Counted from the stretch's first letter, positions 17,771 through 27,590 are shown. The stretch is 64,000 nt of DNA from Nocardioides sp. SYSU D00038 (GCF_016924665.1 NZ_JAFFJT010000025.1:124001-188000), one strand, 5' to 3'. Notes: generated by a model from the letters alone, not told the origin. Program-made: numbers and translations.

Positions 17771-19225
17771 GTGACCCTGATCGCCGAGCACCGGTCGACC
17801 CTGGTCGCCGGTGTCCGCAGCAGGGCGCTGCGCCACGTCCCGCGCGCGGCGTTCGCGGTCGACCTCGTCGCGGTGACGCTCGCCGGCCTGCTCGCGCTGG
17901 TCGGTCGCCACCGGCTCGACCTCTTCGAGCGCACCGGCTCCTCGGAGGTCTACGCCGCCGCCGAGGCGCTCGGCGCAGCGGCGCCGCTGATGCTCGCCGC
18001 CTGGCTGGTCTGCATCACGCTGGCCGGCGGCTACCGGCCGTGGGTCTTCGGGGCCGGCACCGAGGAGTACAAGATCGTCGTCAACGCCAGCCTGGCCGCG
18101 GCCGGCGTCGTGGGCGTCGGGTGCTACCTGCTGAAGTTCCCGCTCTCCCGGGGCTTCTTCCTGCTCGCGTTCCTGGTCGGCGTGCCGGCCCTGGTGCTCG
18201 GGCGGTTCACCGTCCGTCGCGGGCTCCACGCCCTCCGGCGACGGGGCCGGCTGCTCAACCGGGTGGTCATCGCCGGCAGCGCCACCCACGTCGAGGACGT
18301 CGCCCGGGTGCTGCGCCGCGAGTCGTGGCTGGGCTACCGCGTGGTCGGCGCGCTGCTGCCCGCGGAGTCTCGGGGCTCGGCGCAGGTGCCGGTGCTCGGC
18401 ACGCCCGAGCAGCTGCTCGACGTCGTGGCCGGCACCCACGCCGACATCGTCTTCCTCGCCGGCGGCGCGCTGGACTCCTCGGCCCAGATGCGCCGGATCG
18501 CCTGGGACCTCGAGGGCCACGACGTGCAGGTCGTGGTCGCGCCCAGCGTCAGCGACGTCGCCGACGACCGGATCCGGGTGCGGGGCGCCGGCGGCCTCCC
18601 GCTGATGCACATCGACCAGCCCCGCACCGCCGCCGCCGGCAAGCGCGTCTTCGACGTCGCGGGCTCGCTGCTGCTGCTGACCCTGCTCAGCCCCCTGATG
18701 CTCGTCGCCGCCGTGTGGGTGCGCCGCCACGACGGTGGGCCGGTGCTGTTCCGGCAGACCCGCACCGGCCTCGACGGTCGCACCTTCCCGTGCCTGAAGT
18801 TCCGCTCGATGGTCGTCGACGCCGAGGAACGGCTGGCGACGCTGCACGCCGCCACGGGCTACGACGGCGGGCTGTTCAAGCTCGCCGACGACCCCCGGGT
18901 GACCCCGCCCGGCCGCTGGCTGCGCCGCTACTCCATCGACGAGCTGCCCCAGCTGGTCAACGTGCTGCGCGGCGAGATGTCGCTGGTCGGGCCGCGGCCG
19001 CCGCTGCCGAGCGAGGTCGCGGCCTACAGCGACGACAACCACCGCCGGCTGCGGGTGCGGCCCGGGCTCACCGGGCTGTGGCAGGTCTCCGGCCGCTCCG
19101 ACCTGCCGACCGCCGAGGCGATGCGCCTCGACCTCTACTACGTCGACAACTGGTCGATGCTGCGCGACCTCACCATCCTGGGTCGCACGGCCGGCGCCGT
19201 CGTGCGCTCCCGCGGCGCCTACTGA
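17771..19225 (+). CDS. Undecaprenyl-phosphate sugar phosphotransferase (WbaP/CpsE-type), initiating glycosyltransferase
   Basis: A 484-residue membrane protein that loads the first sugar phosphate onto the lipid carrier. Several N-terminal membrane segments (~30-150) lead to a Rossmann-like domain (VVIAGSATHVEDVARVL). The phosphoglycosyltransferase core follows from ~290: KRVFDVAGSLLLLTLLSP, VLFRQTRTGLDGRTF, CLKFRSMVVDAEE, YSIDELPQLVNVLRGEMSLV, GPRPPLPSE and RVRPGLTGLWQVSGRS. GTG 17771 was chosen because AGAGG lies 5 nt upstream; GTG 17765 is an alternative without such a site. The gene ends 18 bp from the convergent rmlA stop with no visible terminator. Confidence 0.9.
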   Translation: MTLIAEHRSTLVAGVRSRALRHVPRAAFAVDLVAVTLAGLLALVGRHRLDLFERTGSSEVYAAAEALGAAAPLMLAAWLVCITLAGGYRPWVFGAGTEEYKIVVNASLAAAGVVGVGCYLLKFPLSRGFFLLAFLVGVPALVLGRFTVRRGLHALRRRGRLLNRVVIAGSATHVEDVARVLRRESWLGYRVVGALLPAESRGSAQVPVLGTPEQLLDVVAGTHADIVFLAGGALDSSAQMRRIAWDLEGHDVQVVVAPSVSDVADDRIRVRGAGGLPLMHIDQPRTAAAGKRVFDVAGSLLLLTLLSPLMLVAAVWVRRHDGGPVLFRQTRTGLDGRTFPCLKFRSMVVDAEERLATLHAATGYDGGLFKLADDPRVTPPGRWLRRYSIDELPQLVNVLRGEMSLVGPRPPLPSEVAAYSDDNHRRLRVRPGLTGLWQVSGRSDLPTAEAMRLDLYYVDNWSMLRDLTILGRTAGAVVRSRGAY

Positions 19226-19243
19226 CCGGGGCGACGGGCGGGC

Positions 19244-20128
19244 TCAGGCTTGCGGGTGCTCCGTGGGGTCGGCCAGCAGGCCGGTGAGGTAGGCGCCGTA
19301 GCCGCTCTTGCCGAACCGCTCGGCGGCGCCGAGCAGCTGGGCGTCGTCGATGAAGCCCATCCGCCACGCCACCTCCTCGGGGCAGCCGATCTTGAGGCCC
19401 TGGCGGTGCTCGACGGTGCGCACGTAGTTGCTGGCGTCGTTGAGGTCGTCGAAGGTGCCGGTGTCGAGCCAGGCGGCGCCGCGGGGCAGCACCTCGACCC
19501 GCAGCCGTCCCTCGGCGAGGTAGAGCCGGTTGAGGTCGGTGATCTCGAGCTCGCCCCGGGCCGAGGGGGCCAGCCCGCGCGCCTTCTCCACGACGTCGGG
19601 GCCGTAGAAGTAAAGGCCGGGCACGGCGTAGCTGCTGCGCGGCTCGGCCGGTTTCTCCTCCAGCGAGACGGCTCGGAAGTCCTCGTCGAACTCCACGACC
19701 CCGTACGCCGTCGGGTCGGCCACCCGGTAGCCGAACACCGCAGCGCCGTCGATCTCGTCGAAGCGCCGCAACCGCGAGCCGAGCCCCTCGCCGTAGAAGA
19801 GGTTGTCGCCGAGCACCAGCCCGACCGACCGGTCGCCGACGTGGTCGGCGCCGATGAGGAACGCCTGGGCCAGCCCGTCGGGTGAGGGCTGCACTGCGTA
19901 GCTGATCTCGAGGCCCCACTGCGACCCGTCGCCCAGCAGCCGCTGGAACTGCTCCGACTCGTGGGGCGTGGTGATCACCAGCACCTCGCGCACCCCGGCC
20001 AGCATCAGCGTGGTGAGCGGGTAGTAGATCATCGGCTTGTCGTAGACCGGCATCAGCTGCTTGCTCACCCCGAGGGTGATGGGGTGCAGCCGCGAACCGG
20101 TGCCTCCGGCCAGGATGATCCCGCGCAT
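19244..20128 (-). CDS. rmlA: Glucose-1-phosphate thymidylyltransferase
   Basis: A 294-residue enzyme making dTDP-glucose from dTTP and glucose-1-phosphate. It shows [18 protein letters not shown] with the GGxGxRLxPxT pyrophosphorylase loop, [26 protein letters not shown] and [20 protein letters not shown] 20128 follows TAGGGT by 7 nt, so it is probably leaderless; a shorter distance rules against ATG 20137. It is divergent from rmlB across 71 bp, with one -10 box on each strand. Confidence 0.95.
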   Translation of the reverse strand: MRGIILAGGTGSRLHPITLGVSKQLMPVYDKPMIYYPLTTLMLAGVREVLVITTPHESEQFQRLLGDGSQWGLEISYAVQPSPDGLAQAFLIGADHVGDRSVGLVLGDNLFYGEGLGSRLRRFDEIDGAAVFGYRVADPTAYGVVEFDEDFRAVSLEEKPAEPRSSYAVPGLYFYGPDVVEKARGLAPSARGELEITDLNRLYLAEGRLRVEVLPRGAAWLDTGTFDDLNDASNYVRTVEHRQGLKIGCPEEVAWRMGFIDDAQLLGAAERFGKSGYGAYLTGLLADPTEHPQA

Positions 20129-20135
20129 GGCCGAC

Positions 20136-21197
<1,062 letters not shown>

Positions 21198-21198
<1 letters not shown>

Positions 21199-22619
21199 TG
21201 GCCGACGAGCTGTCGGTCGAGGAGACCACGGTCCCGGGCCTGCTGGTCGTCCGGCTGCCGCGACCCGAGGACGCCCGCGGCTGGTTCAAGGAGAACTGGC
21301 AGCGCGAGAAGATGGTGGCGCTCGGCCTGCCGGACTTCGAGCCGGTGCAGCAGAACATGGCCTACAACGCCGACCGGGGCACCACCCGCGGCATCCACGC
21401 CGAGCCGTGGGACAAGCTGGTCTCGGTGGCCACCGGCCGGGTGTTCGGGGCGTGGGTCGACCTGCGCGAGGGTCCGTCGTTCGGCAGCGTCTTCCACCTC
21501 GAGATCGGCCCGGACACCGCGGTCTTCGTGCCCCGCGGCGTCGGCAACTCCTACCAGGCGCTCGAGGACGGCACCCTCTACTCCTACCTCGTCAACGACC
21601 ACTGGCGCGCCGGCACCGCCTACCCCGCGGTCACGCTCGACGACCCCACCGCCGCCATCCCGTGGCCGATCCCGCTCGCCGAGGCCGAGGTCTCCGACAA
21701 GGACCGCGCCAACCCCCGGCTCGAGGACGTCGAGCCGATGCAGCCGCGGCGCACGCTGGTGGTCGGCGCCGCCGGCCAGCTCGGCCGCGCGCTCGCCGCG
21801 GCGTTCCCCGAGGCCGACCTGGTCGACCACGTCGCCGACGCCGGGGCCGGCATCGAGGCGCTCGACCTCGGCGACCCCGCCGCGATCGCGGCCTGGCCGT
21901 GGGCGGAGTACGGCCTGGTGCTCAACGCCGCCGCCTACACCGCCGTCGACGAGGCCGAGACCCCCGACGGCCGGCGCGTGGCGTGGCAGGTCAACGCCGG
22001 CGGTCCGGCGGCGCTGGCGCGGGTCGCCCTGGCCCACCGGCTCACGCTCGTGCACTACTCCACCGAGTACGTCTTCGACGGCACCGTGGCCGACCACGTC
22101 GAGGACGAGCCGCTCTCACCGCTCGGGGTCTACGCCCAGACCAAGGCCGCCGGTGACGTGGCGGTGTCGGTGCTGCCGCGGCACTACCTGCTGCGCACGT
22201 CGTGGGTGGTCGGCGAGGGGCGCAACTTCGTGCGCACCATGCAGAAGCTGGCCCACGACGGCGTCTCGCCCACCGTGGTCGACGACCAGGTCGGCCGGCT
22301 CACCTTCACCGACGAGCTGGCTCGCGCAACCCGCCACCTGGTGACGACCGGCGCGGCGTACGGCACCTACAACGTCAGCAACGGCGGCGAGCCGATGGCC
22401 TGGGTCGACGTCGCGCGCGCGGTCTTCGCGCTGTGCGGCCGGTCGGCCGACGACGTCTCTGCGACCTCCACGGCCGCGTACGCCGAGGGCCGCTCGATGG
22501 CCCCCCGGCCCGCCAACAGCACGATGGACCTCTCCAAGCTCCGGGCCACCGGCTTCGAGCCGGAGGATGCCGGCGCGGCGCTGGAGCGCTACGTGCTGAC
22601 GACCGGCGAGCGGCCGTAG
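21198..22619 (+). CDS. Fused dTDP-4-dehydrorhamnose 3,5-epimerase / reductase (RmlC-RmlD)
   Basis: A 473-residue bifunctional protein giving the last two steps to dTDP-L-rhamnose. Residues 1-~185 are an RmlC cupin: WFKENWQREKMVALG, QQNMAYNADRGTTRGIHAEP (catalytic His region), DTAVFVPRGVGNSYQALEDG. Residues ~190-473 are RmlD: RRTLVVGAAGQLGRALAAAF (NADPH site), LVLNAAAYTAVDEAE, HYSTEYVFDGTV, SPLGVYAQTKAAGD (YxxxK) and LLRTSWVVGEGRNFV. The RmlC part has GVGNSYQAL where canonical enzymes have GFAHGF. GTG 21198 overlaps the rmlB stop. The 3' end overlaps the convergent cupin gene by 31 bp. Confidence 0.92.
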
Positions 22620-22951
22620 TCGTCCTCGAGGCGGACGATGTCGTCCTCGCCGGTGTAGCTGCCGCGCTGCACCTCGATCACGACCAGCGGCTCGGCGTGG
22701 GCGTTGGTGATCCGGTGGGCCTGGCCCACCTCGACGAAGACGCTGTCGCCGGTGCGCGCGACGACGGTGTCGCCGTCGATGACGCAGGTGGCGGTGCCGC
22801 GGACCACGATCCAGTGCTCCGCGCGGTGCTCGTGGGTCTGGTAGGACAGGCGGGAGCCGGGGTCGACGACGATCCGCTTGACCTTGAACCCGTCACCCTC
22901 GTCGAGGACGTGCCACGACCCCCACGGCCGGTTCTCGCTGTCGCCGATCAT
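22589..22951 (-). CDS. Cupin, C-terminal domain of type II phosphomannose isomerase/GMP family
   Basis: A 120-residue stand-alone cupin. NRPWGSWHVLDEGDGFKVKR and VDPGSRLSYQTHEHRAEHWI are the type II phosphomannose isomerase signature, with metal-binding HEHRAEHW and VFVEVGQAHRITN. The guanylyltransferase half is missing, so it either isomerises mannose-6-phosphate/fructose-6-phosphate alone or has a related role. Making mannose-6-phosphate would feed the GDP-mannose used by Gmd (inference). ATG 22951 follows an AGGACCAGG-like site, and a TACGAT -10 lies about 55 nt further upstream. It overlaps rmlC-rmlD tail to tail by 31 bp. Confidence 0.8.
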   Translation of the reverse strand: MIGDSENRPWGSWHVLDEGDGFKVKRIVVDPGSRLSYQTHEHRAEHWIVVRGTATCVIDGDTVVARTGDSVFVEVGQAHRITNAHAEPLVVIEVQRGSYTGEDDIVRLEDDYGRSPVVST

Positions 22952-23065
22952 CCTGGTCCTGTCGTCTCAGCCGGCCCCCACGGACCGGTCCTCGCTACAA
23001 CGCTGCCATCGTAGGCAGGGTCACGGGCACCCCGGCGGGTATTGGTCAAAAGGTGGGTGAACACC

Positions 23066-23347
23066 TCACCGGCGCCGCAGCCCGGCGAGCGCGGGACGCA
23101 CGTCGAGCAGGAACACCAGGGCCGCGATGATCGCGACGAGGTTGAGCAGGAACGAGAAGCTCAGCACCTGGGCCACCATGCCCAGGCCCAGGATCAGGTT
23201 CCACGCGGGCTTGGTGAGCTTGCCCGCCGCCTCGTAGGCCGGAGCCGGGAACATCAGGCTGTTGACGAAGGCGAAGATGTTCACCGCGAGCAGGATCAGC
23301 ACCACGAGCAGGGTGATCAGCCCCACGCCGGTGAACACGGTCTCCAT
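23066..23347 (-). CDS. DUF2516 small membrane protein
   Basis: A 93-residue protein with two to three hydrophobic segments (LITLLVVLILLAVNIFAF near the N-terminus; LVAIIAALVFLLDVRPAL near the C-terminus) around FPAPAYEAAGKLTKPAWN. It matches the actinobacterial DUF2516 family. In mycobacteria the equivalent gene also lies next to hbhA and an XRE regulator, as here. Function unknown; integral membrane location is likely. A strong hairpin separates it from the upstream HbhA-like gene, so it probably has its own promoter. Confidence 0.8.
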   Translation of the reverse strand: METVFTGVGLITLLVVLILLAVNIFAFVNSLMFPAPAYEAAGKLTKPAWNLILGLGMVAQVLSFSFLLNLVAIIAALVFLLDVRPALAGLRRR

Positions 23348-23388
23348 GCGCCGGAGTCTACCCGCGCGACGTCCGCCGTCCGGACGCG

Positions 23389-23425
23389 ACGAGGCCCCGG
23401 GGGCCGCTGGCTCCCGGGGCCTCGT
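23389..23425 (-). terminator. Terminator of the HbhA-like gene
   Basis: ACGAGGCCCCGGGGGCC (23389-23405) pairs with GGCTCCCGGGGCCTCGT (23409-23425), a 17-bp stem with one G-U pair and a 3-nt loop, downstream of the stop at 23506. Confidence 0.75.
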
Positions 23426-23505
23426 GGGGACTTGGTCGTCCCGGCTGGTCGTCCGGCTGGTCGTCCCGCCTGACGACCCGGTGGTGCCGGGTCAGGCGGA
23501 CCGGC

Positions 23506-24144
23506 TCACTTGCTGGTGGCGGCCTTCTTGGCCGGCGCCTTCTTGGCGGTGGCCTTCTTCGCCGGAGCCTTCTTGGCGGCCGGCTTGCTCGCGGCCTTGC
23601 GCGGAGCCGCGCCGGACGTGGCGGTGCGGGCGGCCGAGCGGCTGGCGGCGGGGGTCTTCGGGGCGTCGACCACCGAGGCCACGGCCTCGATGGAGTCCTC
23701 GACGTCGTCGGCGATCTCGTCGAGCACACCGGCGGCCTGGCCGCGGTAGGTCTTCACGGCCTGCTCGCCGCGCTTGGCGAGGTCGGCGTACGCCGACGAG
23801 GCAGTGCCGAGGTTGGTGGCGACGTAGGAGGTCACCTTGGTCGGCAGCGCCTTGGCCTGCTCCTGCAGGTCGGCCACGCGAGCCTCGACCGCCGAGCGGC
23901 GGGCCTTGGCGTCCTCGCTGATCGCCTCGACGCGGGAGTTCACGACCGTCACGGCCTGCTCGCGCAGCGCCTGCGGCTTGAGGTCCACCGAGGTGATGGT
24001 CCGGGTGACGTCCTTCTGGACGTCGGTGACCCGCTTCTGCACGTCGACGACGTACTCCTTGACGGCCTCGACCGCCAGGTCGGCCACGCCGGCGCCGGCG
24101 TAGAAGGTGCGGGTGGCCTCGGACTTGAGATCGAACTTGGGCAT
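23506..24144 (-). CDS. HbhA-like heparin-binding hemagglutinin
   Basis: A 212-residue protein: an alpha-helical, coiled-coil-like body (QKRVTDVQKDVTRTI; EAISEDAKARRSAVEARVAD) and a lysine-rich C-terminal tail of KKAPAKKATAKKAPAKK type. This is the layout of mycobacterial HbhA, whose tail binds sulfated glycosaminoglycans and mediates adhesion. No signal peptide is present, as in HbhA. ATG 24144 has AGAGGAG 6 nt upstream. It sits between an XRE regulator and DUF2516. A cationic tail could also bind a sulfated self-polysaccharide, but that is speculation. Confidence 0.8.
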   Translation of the reverse strand: MPKFDLKSEATRTFYAGAGVADLAVEAVKEYVVDVQKRVTDVQKDVTRTITSVDLKPQALREQAVTVVNSRVEAISEDAKARRSAVEARVADLQEQAKALPTKVTSYVATNLGTASSAYADLAKRGEQAVKTYRGQAAGVLDEIADDVEDSIEAVASVVDAPKTPAASRSAARTATSGAAPRKAASKPAAKKAPAKKATAKKAPAKKAATSK

Positions 24145-24189
24145 GGTTGCTCCTCTGAGCTGTCGGGTGGTGCTCCGGGGGGGTGCTGG

Positions 24190-24591
24190 TCAGGCCGGCG
24201 TGGGCGGCTCGTCGCCACCGACCGCGCCGTTCATGGCGAGGAAGGAGGCGTAGACGTCGAGCAGGGACTGCTTCTGCCGCTCGGTCAGCCCGGTGTCGTT
24301 GAGGACCGCGAGCTCGACCGAGCCGCCCACGCCGTCCTCGGGGCTGATGATCCCGGCGCGCACGTAGAGCTGCTCCGCCGAGATCCGAAGGGCCTTGGCG
24401 ATCTGCGTGAGCACCTCGGCCGAGGGCTTGCGCAGGCCGCGCTCGATCTGGCTCAGGTAGGGGTTGGAGACCCCGGCCTGGTCGGCGAGCTGCCGCAGGG
24501 AGAGTCGGGCGCCGACCCGCTGCTCCCTGAGGTAGTCGCCGAGCGAGCCGACGGTCTTGCCGACGACCTCGCCCATCGTTGCCTTCGCCAT
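24190..24591 (-). CDS. XRE-family transcriptional regulator (Rv0474-like)
   Basis: A 133-residue protein with a clear HTH_3 domain at ~17-75: LGDYLREQRVGARLSLRQLA, then DQAGVSNPYLSQIERGLRKP and SAEVLTQIAKALRI. A C-terminal helix (TERQKQSLLDVYASFLAMN) may support dimerisation. It lies 45 bp upstream of the HbhA-like gene. Upstream of its ATG is an inverted repeat (24602-24619) that may be its own operator. Confidence 0.85.
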   Translation of the reverse strand: MAKATMGEVVGKTVGSLGDYLREQRVGARLSLRQLADQAGVSNPYLSQIERGLRKPSAEVLTQIAKALRISAEQLYVRAGIISPEDGVGGSVELAVLNDTGLTERQKQSLLDVYASFLAMNGAVGGDEPPTPA

Positions 24592-24601
24592 GACCCCACT
24601 G

Positions 24602-24619
24602 TGCTAACTCCTGCTAGCA
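24602..24619. promoter_or_regulatory. Inverted repeat operator candidate upstream of the XRE gene
   Basis: TGCTA-N8-TAGCA (arms 24602-24606 and 24615-24619) lies 11 bp from the XRE start codon in an unusually AT-rich patch that also contains TTTGCATTTGC on the reverse strand. Autoregulation is plausible but unproven. Confidence 0.45.
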
Positions 24620-24660
24620 AATGCAAACTACGCGTCTGTGCGACGAGTCACACGGCGGCG

Positions 24661-24689
24661 GGATCCGCCCTGCCGGACAAGGCGGATCC
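24661..24689 (-). terminator. Terminator of the asparaginase gene
   Basis: GGATCCGCC (24661-24669) and GGCGGATCC (24681-24689) form a perfect 9-bp stem with an 11-nt loop, 20 bp after the stop at 24710. Confidence 0.65.
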
Positions 24690-24709
24690 GGGTCACGAGG
24701 GGTGCTTGC

Positions 24710-25648
24710 TCAGAACGTCGCCCTGATCTCACCGACCGGACGGCCACCGCCGAGCACCGGCGCCGCCCCGGTCCTCAGCGCCGCCTCGTCGGTGATGCCG
24801 GACCGGCGCAGCGCGGCGGCCATCAGCACCGGGCGCACCCGGGGCGCCCCGTCGTCGGTCTTGAGCGCGAACGCCCGCCCGTCGGGCAGCGCCACGGCGT
24901 AGCACGACTCGGCACCGGCCTTCCCGATCGCGCCGGAGAGCGCGGTGAGCAGCGCCCGCTCGTCGCGGGTGGTGCCCGAGACCCACTCGGGGTGGGCCCG
25001 AATGGCGTCGGCGACCCGGCGCTCGGGACCGGCGTCGGCCAGCGCGAGCGTCCGGAAGGCGTGGGCCAGCCCGGTGAGCGAGGTGGAGAGCAGGGGGGCG
25101 CCGCAGCCGTCGACGGCCGTCACCGCGACCGGTTCGCGGGTCAGCTGGGCGAACGTCTCGGCGATCGCCCGCTGGAGCGGGTGGTCGGGCTCGAGGTACG
25201 TCGCGGTCGGCCACCCGTTGGTCACGCAGGTCAGCAGCATCGCGGCGTGCTTGCCCGAGCAGTTCATCGCGATCGAGGTGCGCGCCCCGCCGGCCCGGAG
25301 CACGGCGTCGCGCGCGGCGTCGTCGAGCGGGTGGTCGGGCGGGGTCTGCAGGTGCGACTCGTCGAGCCCGGCCAGCGCGAGCACCCGGCGCACGCCGTCC
25401 TGGTGGAACGGCTCGCCGGAGTGGGAGGCGCAGGCCAGCGCCAGCAGCTCCGGCGGCAGGTCGAGGCCGTGGCGAACCATCGCCACCGCCTGGAGCGGCT
25501 TGTTGCACGACCGCGGCAGCACCGGCGCCTCGACGTCGCCGACCGACCAGGCGGTGGCACCGTCGGGATCGAGCGCGACGACCGAGCCGTAGTGGTGGCC
25601 CTCCACGAACCCGGAGCGGACGATCTCGGCGACGACGGGGGCTGGCAC
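24710..25648 (-). CDS. L-asparaginase II family protein
   Basis: A 312-residue protein of the plant/Rhizobium type asparaginase II family (PF06089-like), which converts asparagine to aspartate and ammonia. Family motifs: RSCNKPLQAVAMVRHGLDL, ALACASHSGEPFHQDGVRR, SIAMNCSGKHAAML and DGCGAPLLSTSLTGLA. GTG 25648 follows a TACGCT -10 box by 6 nt, so it is probably leaderless. It is divergent from the cysC-phosphatase fusion with only 43 bp between start codons. Confidence 0.88.
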   Translation of the reverse strand: MPAPVVAEIVRSGFVEGHHYGSVVALDPDGATAWSVGDVEAPVLPRSCNKPLQAVAMVRHGLDLPPELLALACASHSGEPFHQDGVRRVLALAGLDESHLQTPPDHPLDDAARDAVLRAGGARTSIAMNCSGKHAAMLLTCVTNGWPTATYLEPDHPLQRAIAETFAQLTREPVAVTAVDGCGAPLLSTSLTGLAHAFRTLALADAGPERRVADAIRAHPEWVSGTTRDERALLTALSGAIGKAGAESCYAVALPDGRAFALKTDDGAPRVRPVLMAAALRRSGITDEAALRTGAAPVLGGGRPVGEIRATF

Positions 25649-25654
25649 GCCCCG

Positions 25655-25684
25655 AGCGTAGGCGCTGTGGGCGGCTGGCAGGAT
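25655..25684. promoter_or_regulatory. Closely packed divergent promoters (asparaginase / cysC fusion)
   Basis: The reverse -10 TACGCT (25655-25660) is 6 nt from GTG 25648. The forward CAGGAT (25679-25684) is 7 nt from ATG 25692. The boxes are only 18 bp apart, so the two promoters should interfere (inference). Confidence 0.45.
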
Positions 25685-25691
25685 GTCGGGC

Positions 25692-27467
25692 ATGTCGTCC
25701 GCGCCCGTGCCGCAGCACTGCCCCACGCCCCGGGAGCTGGACGACCTCGAGCTGCTCGTCAGCGGCGCGCTGGTGCCGCTCACCGAGTTCAACCGCCCCG
25801 GCAGCCCGGTCACCCTCGAGCTGCCGCCGTCGGTCGACGAGCTGGCGCGCACCGCGGGCACGGTCGAGCTGGTCGACCCCGAGGGGCTGCCGCTGGCTCG
25901 GGTCGCGTGGCCGGAGGGCCGGATCCAACCGCTCACCCACGCTGCGTTCGGCCCGTTCCGCCACCTGCGGCTCACCCCACGGGTGGCGAGGCGCCGGCAC
26001 GGCGGCCGGGTGTTCGTGCCGGTGTGCGAGCCGATCACCACCGACCAGCTCGGCCACCTGGCCACGCTCGGCCCGGTCGCCCTCGTCGCGATGGTCGGGC
26101 AGGGCACCGCTGCCGTCGGCCCGGTCACGCTGGTGCGGGCCACCCTCGCCGCCGCCGAGCTGCTGCCCGACGCGGTCGTCATCGCGGTGCCGCTGGCGTC
26201 CCACGCCGACCCCGACGACGACGCCTACCTGCTCGGCCAGATCATGGCGGCGTACGCCGAGGACGACCCGGTCGAGGAGCTCGACCCCGACGACAGCCCG
26301 GTGCCCGCACCGGTCGCGGCGGTGCTGCTGGCCGACCAGCCGCCGCCGGACCGCCAGGGCCTGGTGCTGTTCTTCACCGGTCTCTCCGGCAGCGGCAAGT
26401 CGACGCTGGCCCGGGCCTTCACCGACCACCTGCTCGAGCTCGGCACCCGCACGGTCACCTCGCTCGACGGCGACGTCGTGCGCCGCAACCTGTCCGCCGG
26501 GCTGACCTTCTCCAAGGCCGACCGCGAGACCAACATCCGCCGGATCGGCTGGGTCGCGGCCGAGATCGCGCGGCACGGCGGCGTCGCGGTGGTCAGCCCG
26601 ATCGCGCCGTTCGACGAGACCCGCCAGCAGGTGCGGGCGATGGTCGAGGACGCCGGCGGCGCGTTCTTCCTCGTCCACGTCGCCACGCCGCTGGAGGAGT
26701 GCGAGCGCCGCGACCGCAAGGGCCTCTACGCCAAGGCCCGGCGCGGCGAGATCCCCGAGTTCACCGGCATCTCCTCGCCCTACGAGGAGCCGCGCGACGC
26801 CGACGTCCGGGTCGACACCACCGGTCGGAGCATCGACGAGGCGCTGACCGACGTGCTGGTGGTGCTCCGCGAGCGCGGCTACCTCGACCTGCTCGGCACC
26901 CTGCACCCCGAGCAGGAGACCGAGGACGACGCCCTCCAGGTGCTCTACGTCTGCACCGCGAACATCTGCCGCTCCCCCGCCATGGAGCTGCTCTCGCGCC
27001 GGGTGCTGCCCGACAGCGCCGACGTGGTGTTCTCCAGCGCCGGCACCCACGGGCACGTCGACAAGCCGGTCGACCCCGAGATCCTGCGCTCGCTGCCGGC
27101 CGACGTGGTCAGCGACGACTTCCGCAGCCGTCAGCTGTCCACCCGGCTGCTCGAGGAGGCCGACCTGGTGCTGACGGCCGAGACCGCCCACCGCGACTTC
27201 ATCCTCGAGGAGCAGCCCGGGATGTTCCGCAAGGTGTTCACGCTCGGCCAGTTCGCCAACGCCGTCGAGCGGGTCGGGGCCGACCTGCCCCGCGAGGAGC
27301 TGCTCCGGATGGTCGCGGAGTCGCGGCCCACCGCCGAGCCGGCGGGCGACGTACCCGACCCCTACCGACGCGGTCGCGACGCCGCGGTCGCCTGCACGGC
27401 CCGGATCGAGGGGCTGCTCGCCCGGGTGCTGCCGGCACTCAGCGCCCACCGCGGCGACGCTGGCTAG
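25692..27467 (+). CDS. APS kinase fused to low-molecular-weight protein tyrosine phosphatase
   Basis: A 591-residue three-part protein. Residues 1-~215 resemble a degenerate ATP-sulfurylase-like N-terminal region (LDDLELLVSGALVPLTEFN; LTLRxxAF-like LTHAAFGPFRHLRL). Residues ~218-405 are adenylyl-sulfate kinase: FFTGLSGSGKSTLARAF (Walker A), SLDGDVVRRNLSAGL, FSKADRETNIRRIGWVAAEI and FTGISSPYEEP; it would make PAPS from APS. Residues ~412-591 are an LMW tyrosine phosphatase: VLYVCTANICRSPAMELL (CX5R loop) and a late DPYRRGRD acid loop. It lies among polysaccharide genes with a BY-kinase, so it may join PAPS supply to kinase dephosphorylation (inference). ATG 25683 is an alternative start. Confidence 0.88.
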   Translation: MSSAPVPQHCPTPRELDDLELLVSGALVPLTEFNRPGSPVTLELPPSVDELARTAGTVELVDPEGLPLARVAWPEGRIQPLTHAAFGPFRHLRLTPRVARRRHGGRVFVPVCEPITTDQLGHLATLGPVALVAMVGQGTAAVGPVTLVRATLAAAELLPDAVVIAVPLASHADPDDDAYLLGQIMAAYAEDDPVEELDPDDSPVPAPVAAVLLADQPPPDRQGLVLFFTGLSGSGKSTLARAFTDHLLELGTRTVTSLDGDVVRRNLSAGLTFSKADRETNIRRIGWVAAEIARHGGVAVVSPIAPFDETRQQVRAMVEDAGGAFFLVHVATPLEECERRDRKGLYAKARRGEIPEFTGISSPYEEPRDADVRVDTTGRSIDEALTDVLVVLRERGYLDLLGTLHPEQETEDDALQVLYVCTANICRSPAMELLSRRVLPDSADVVFSSAGTHGHVDKPVDPEILRSLPADVVSDDFRSRQLSTRLLEEADLVLTAETAHRDFILEEQPGMFRKVFTLGQFANAVERVGADLPREELLRMVAESRPTAEPAGDVPDPYRRGRDAAVACTARIEGLLARVLPALSAHRGDAG

Positions 27468-27590
27468 CGAGCGCCCGCCCAGGCGCTAGGGTCGGGCGGC
27501 AGAGGCTGCTGACAGGGTGCGTACGGCTCGCCTCGGGCCGGTCTCGCGCGCCCTCCTGCGGCGTACCGCCCGCCCGAGGAAGCGAACCGC

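Noticed and set aside
17506..19287. 593-codon forward frame overlapping the initiating glycosyltransferase
   Set aside because: It is Arg/Pro/Ala-rich without motifs, while the frame starting at 17771 has all phosphoglycosyltransferase signatures.
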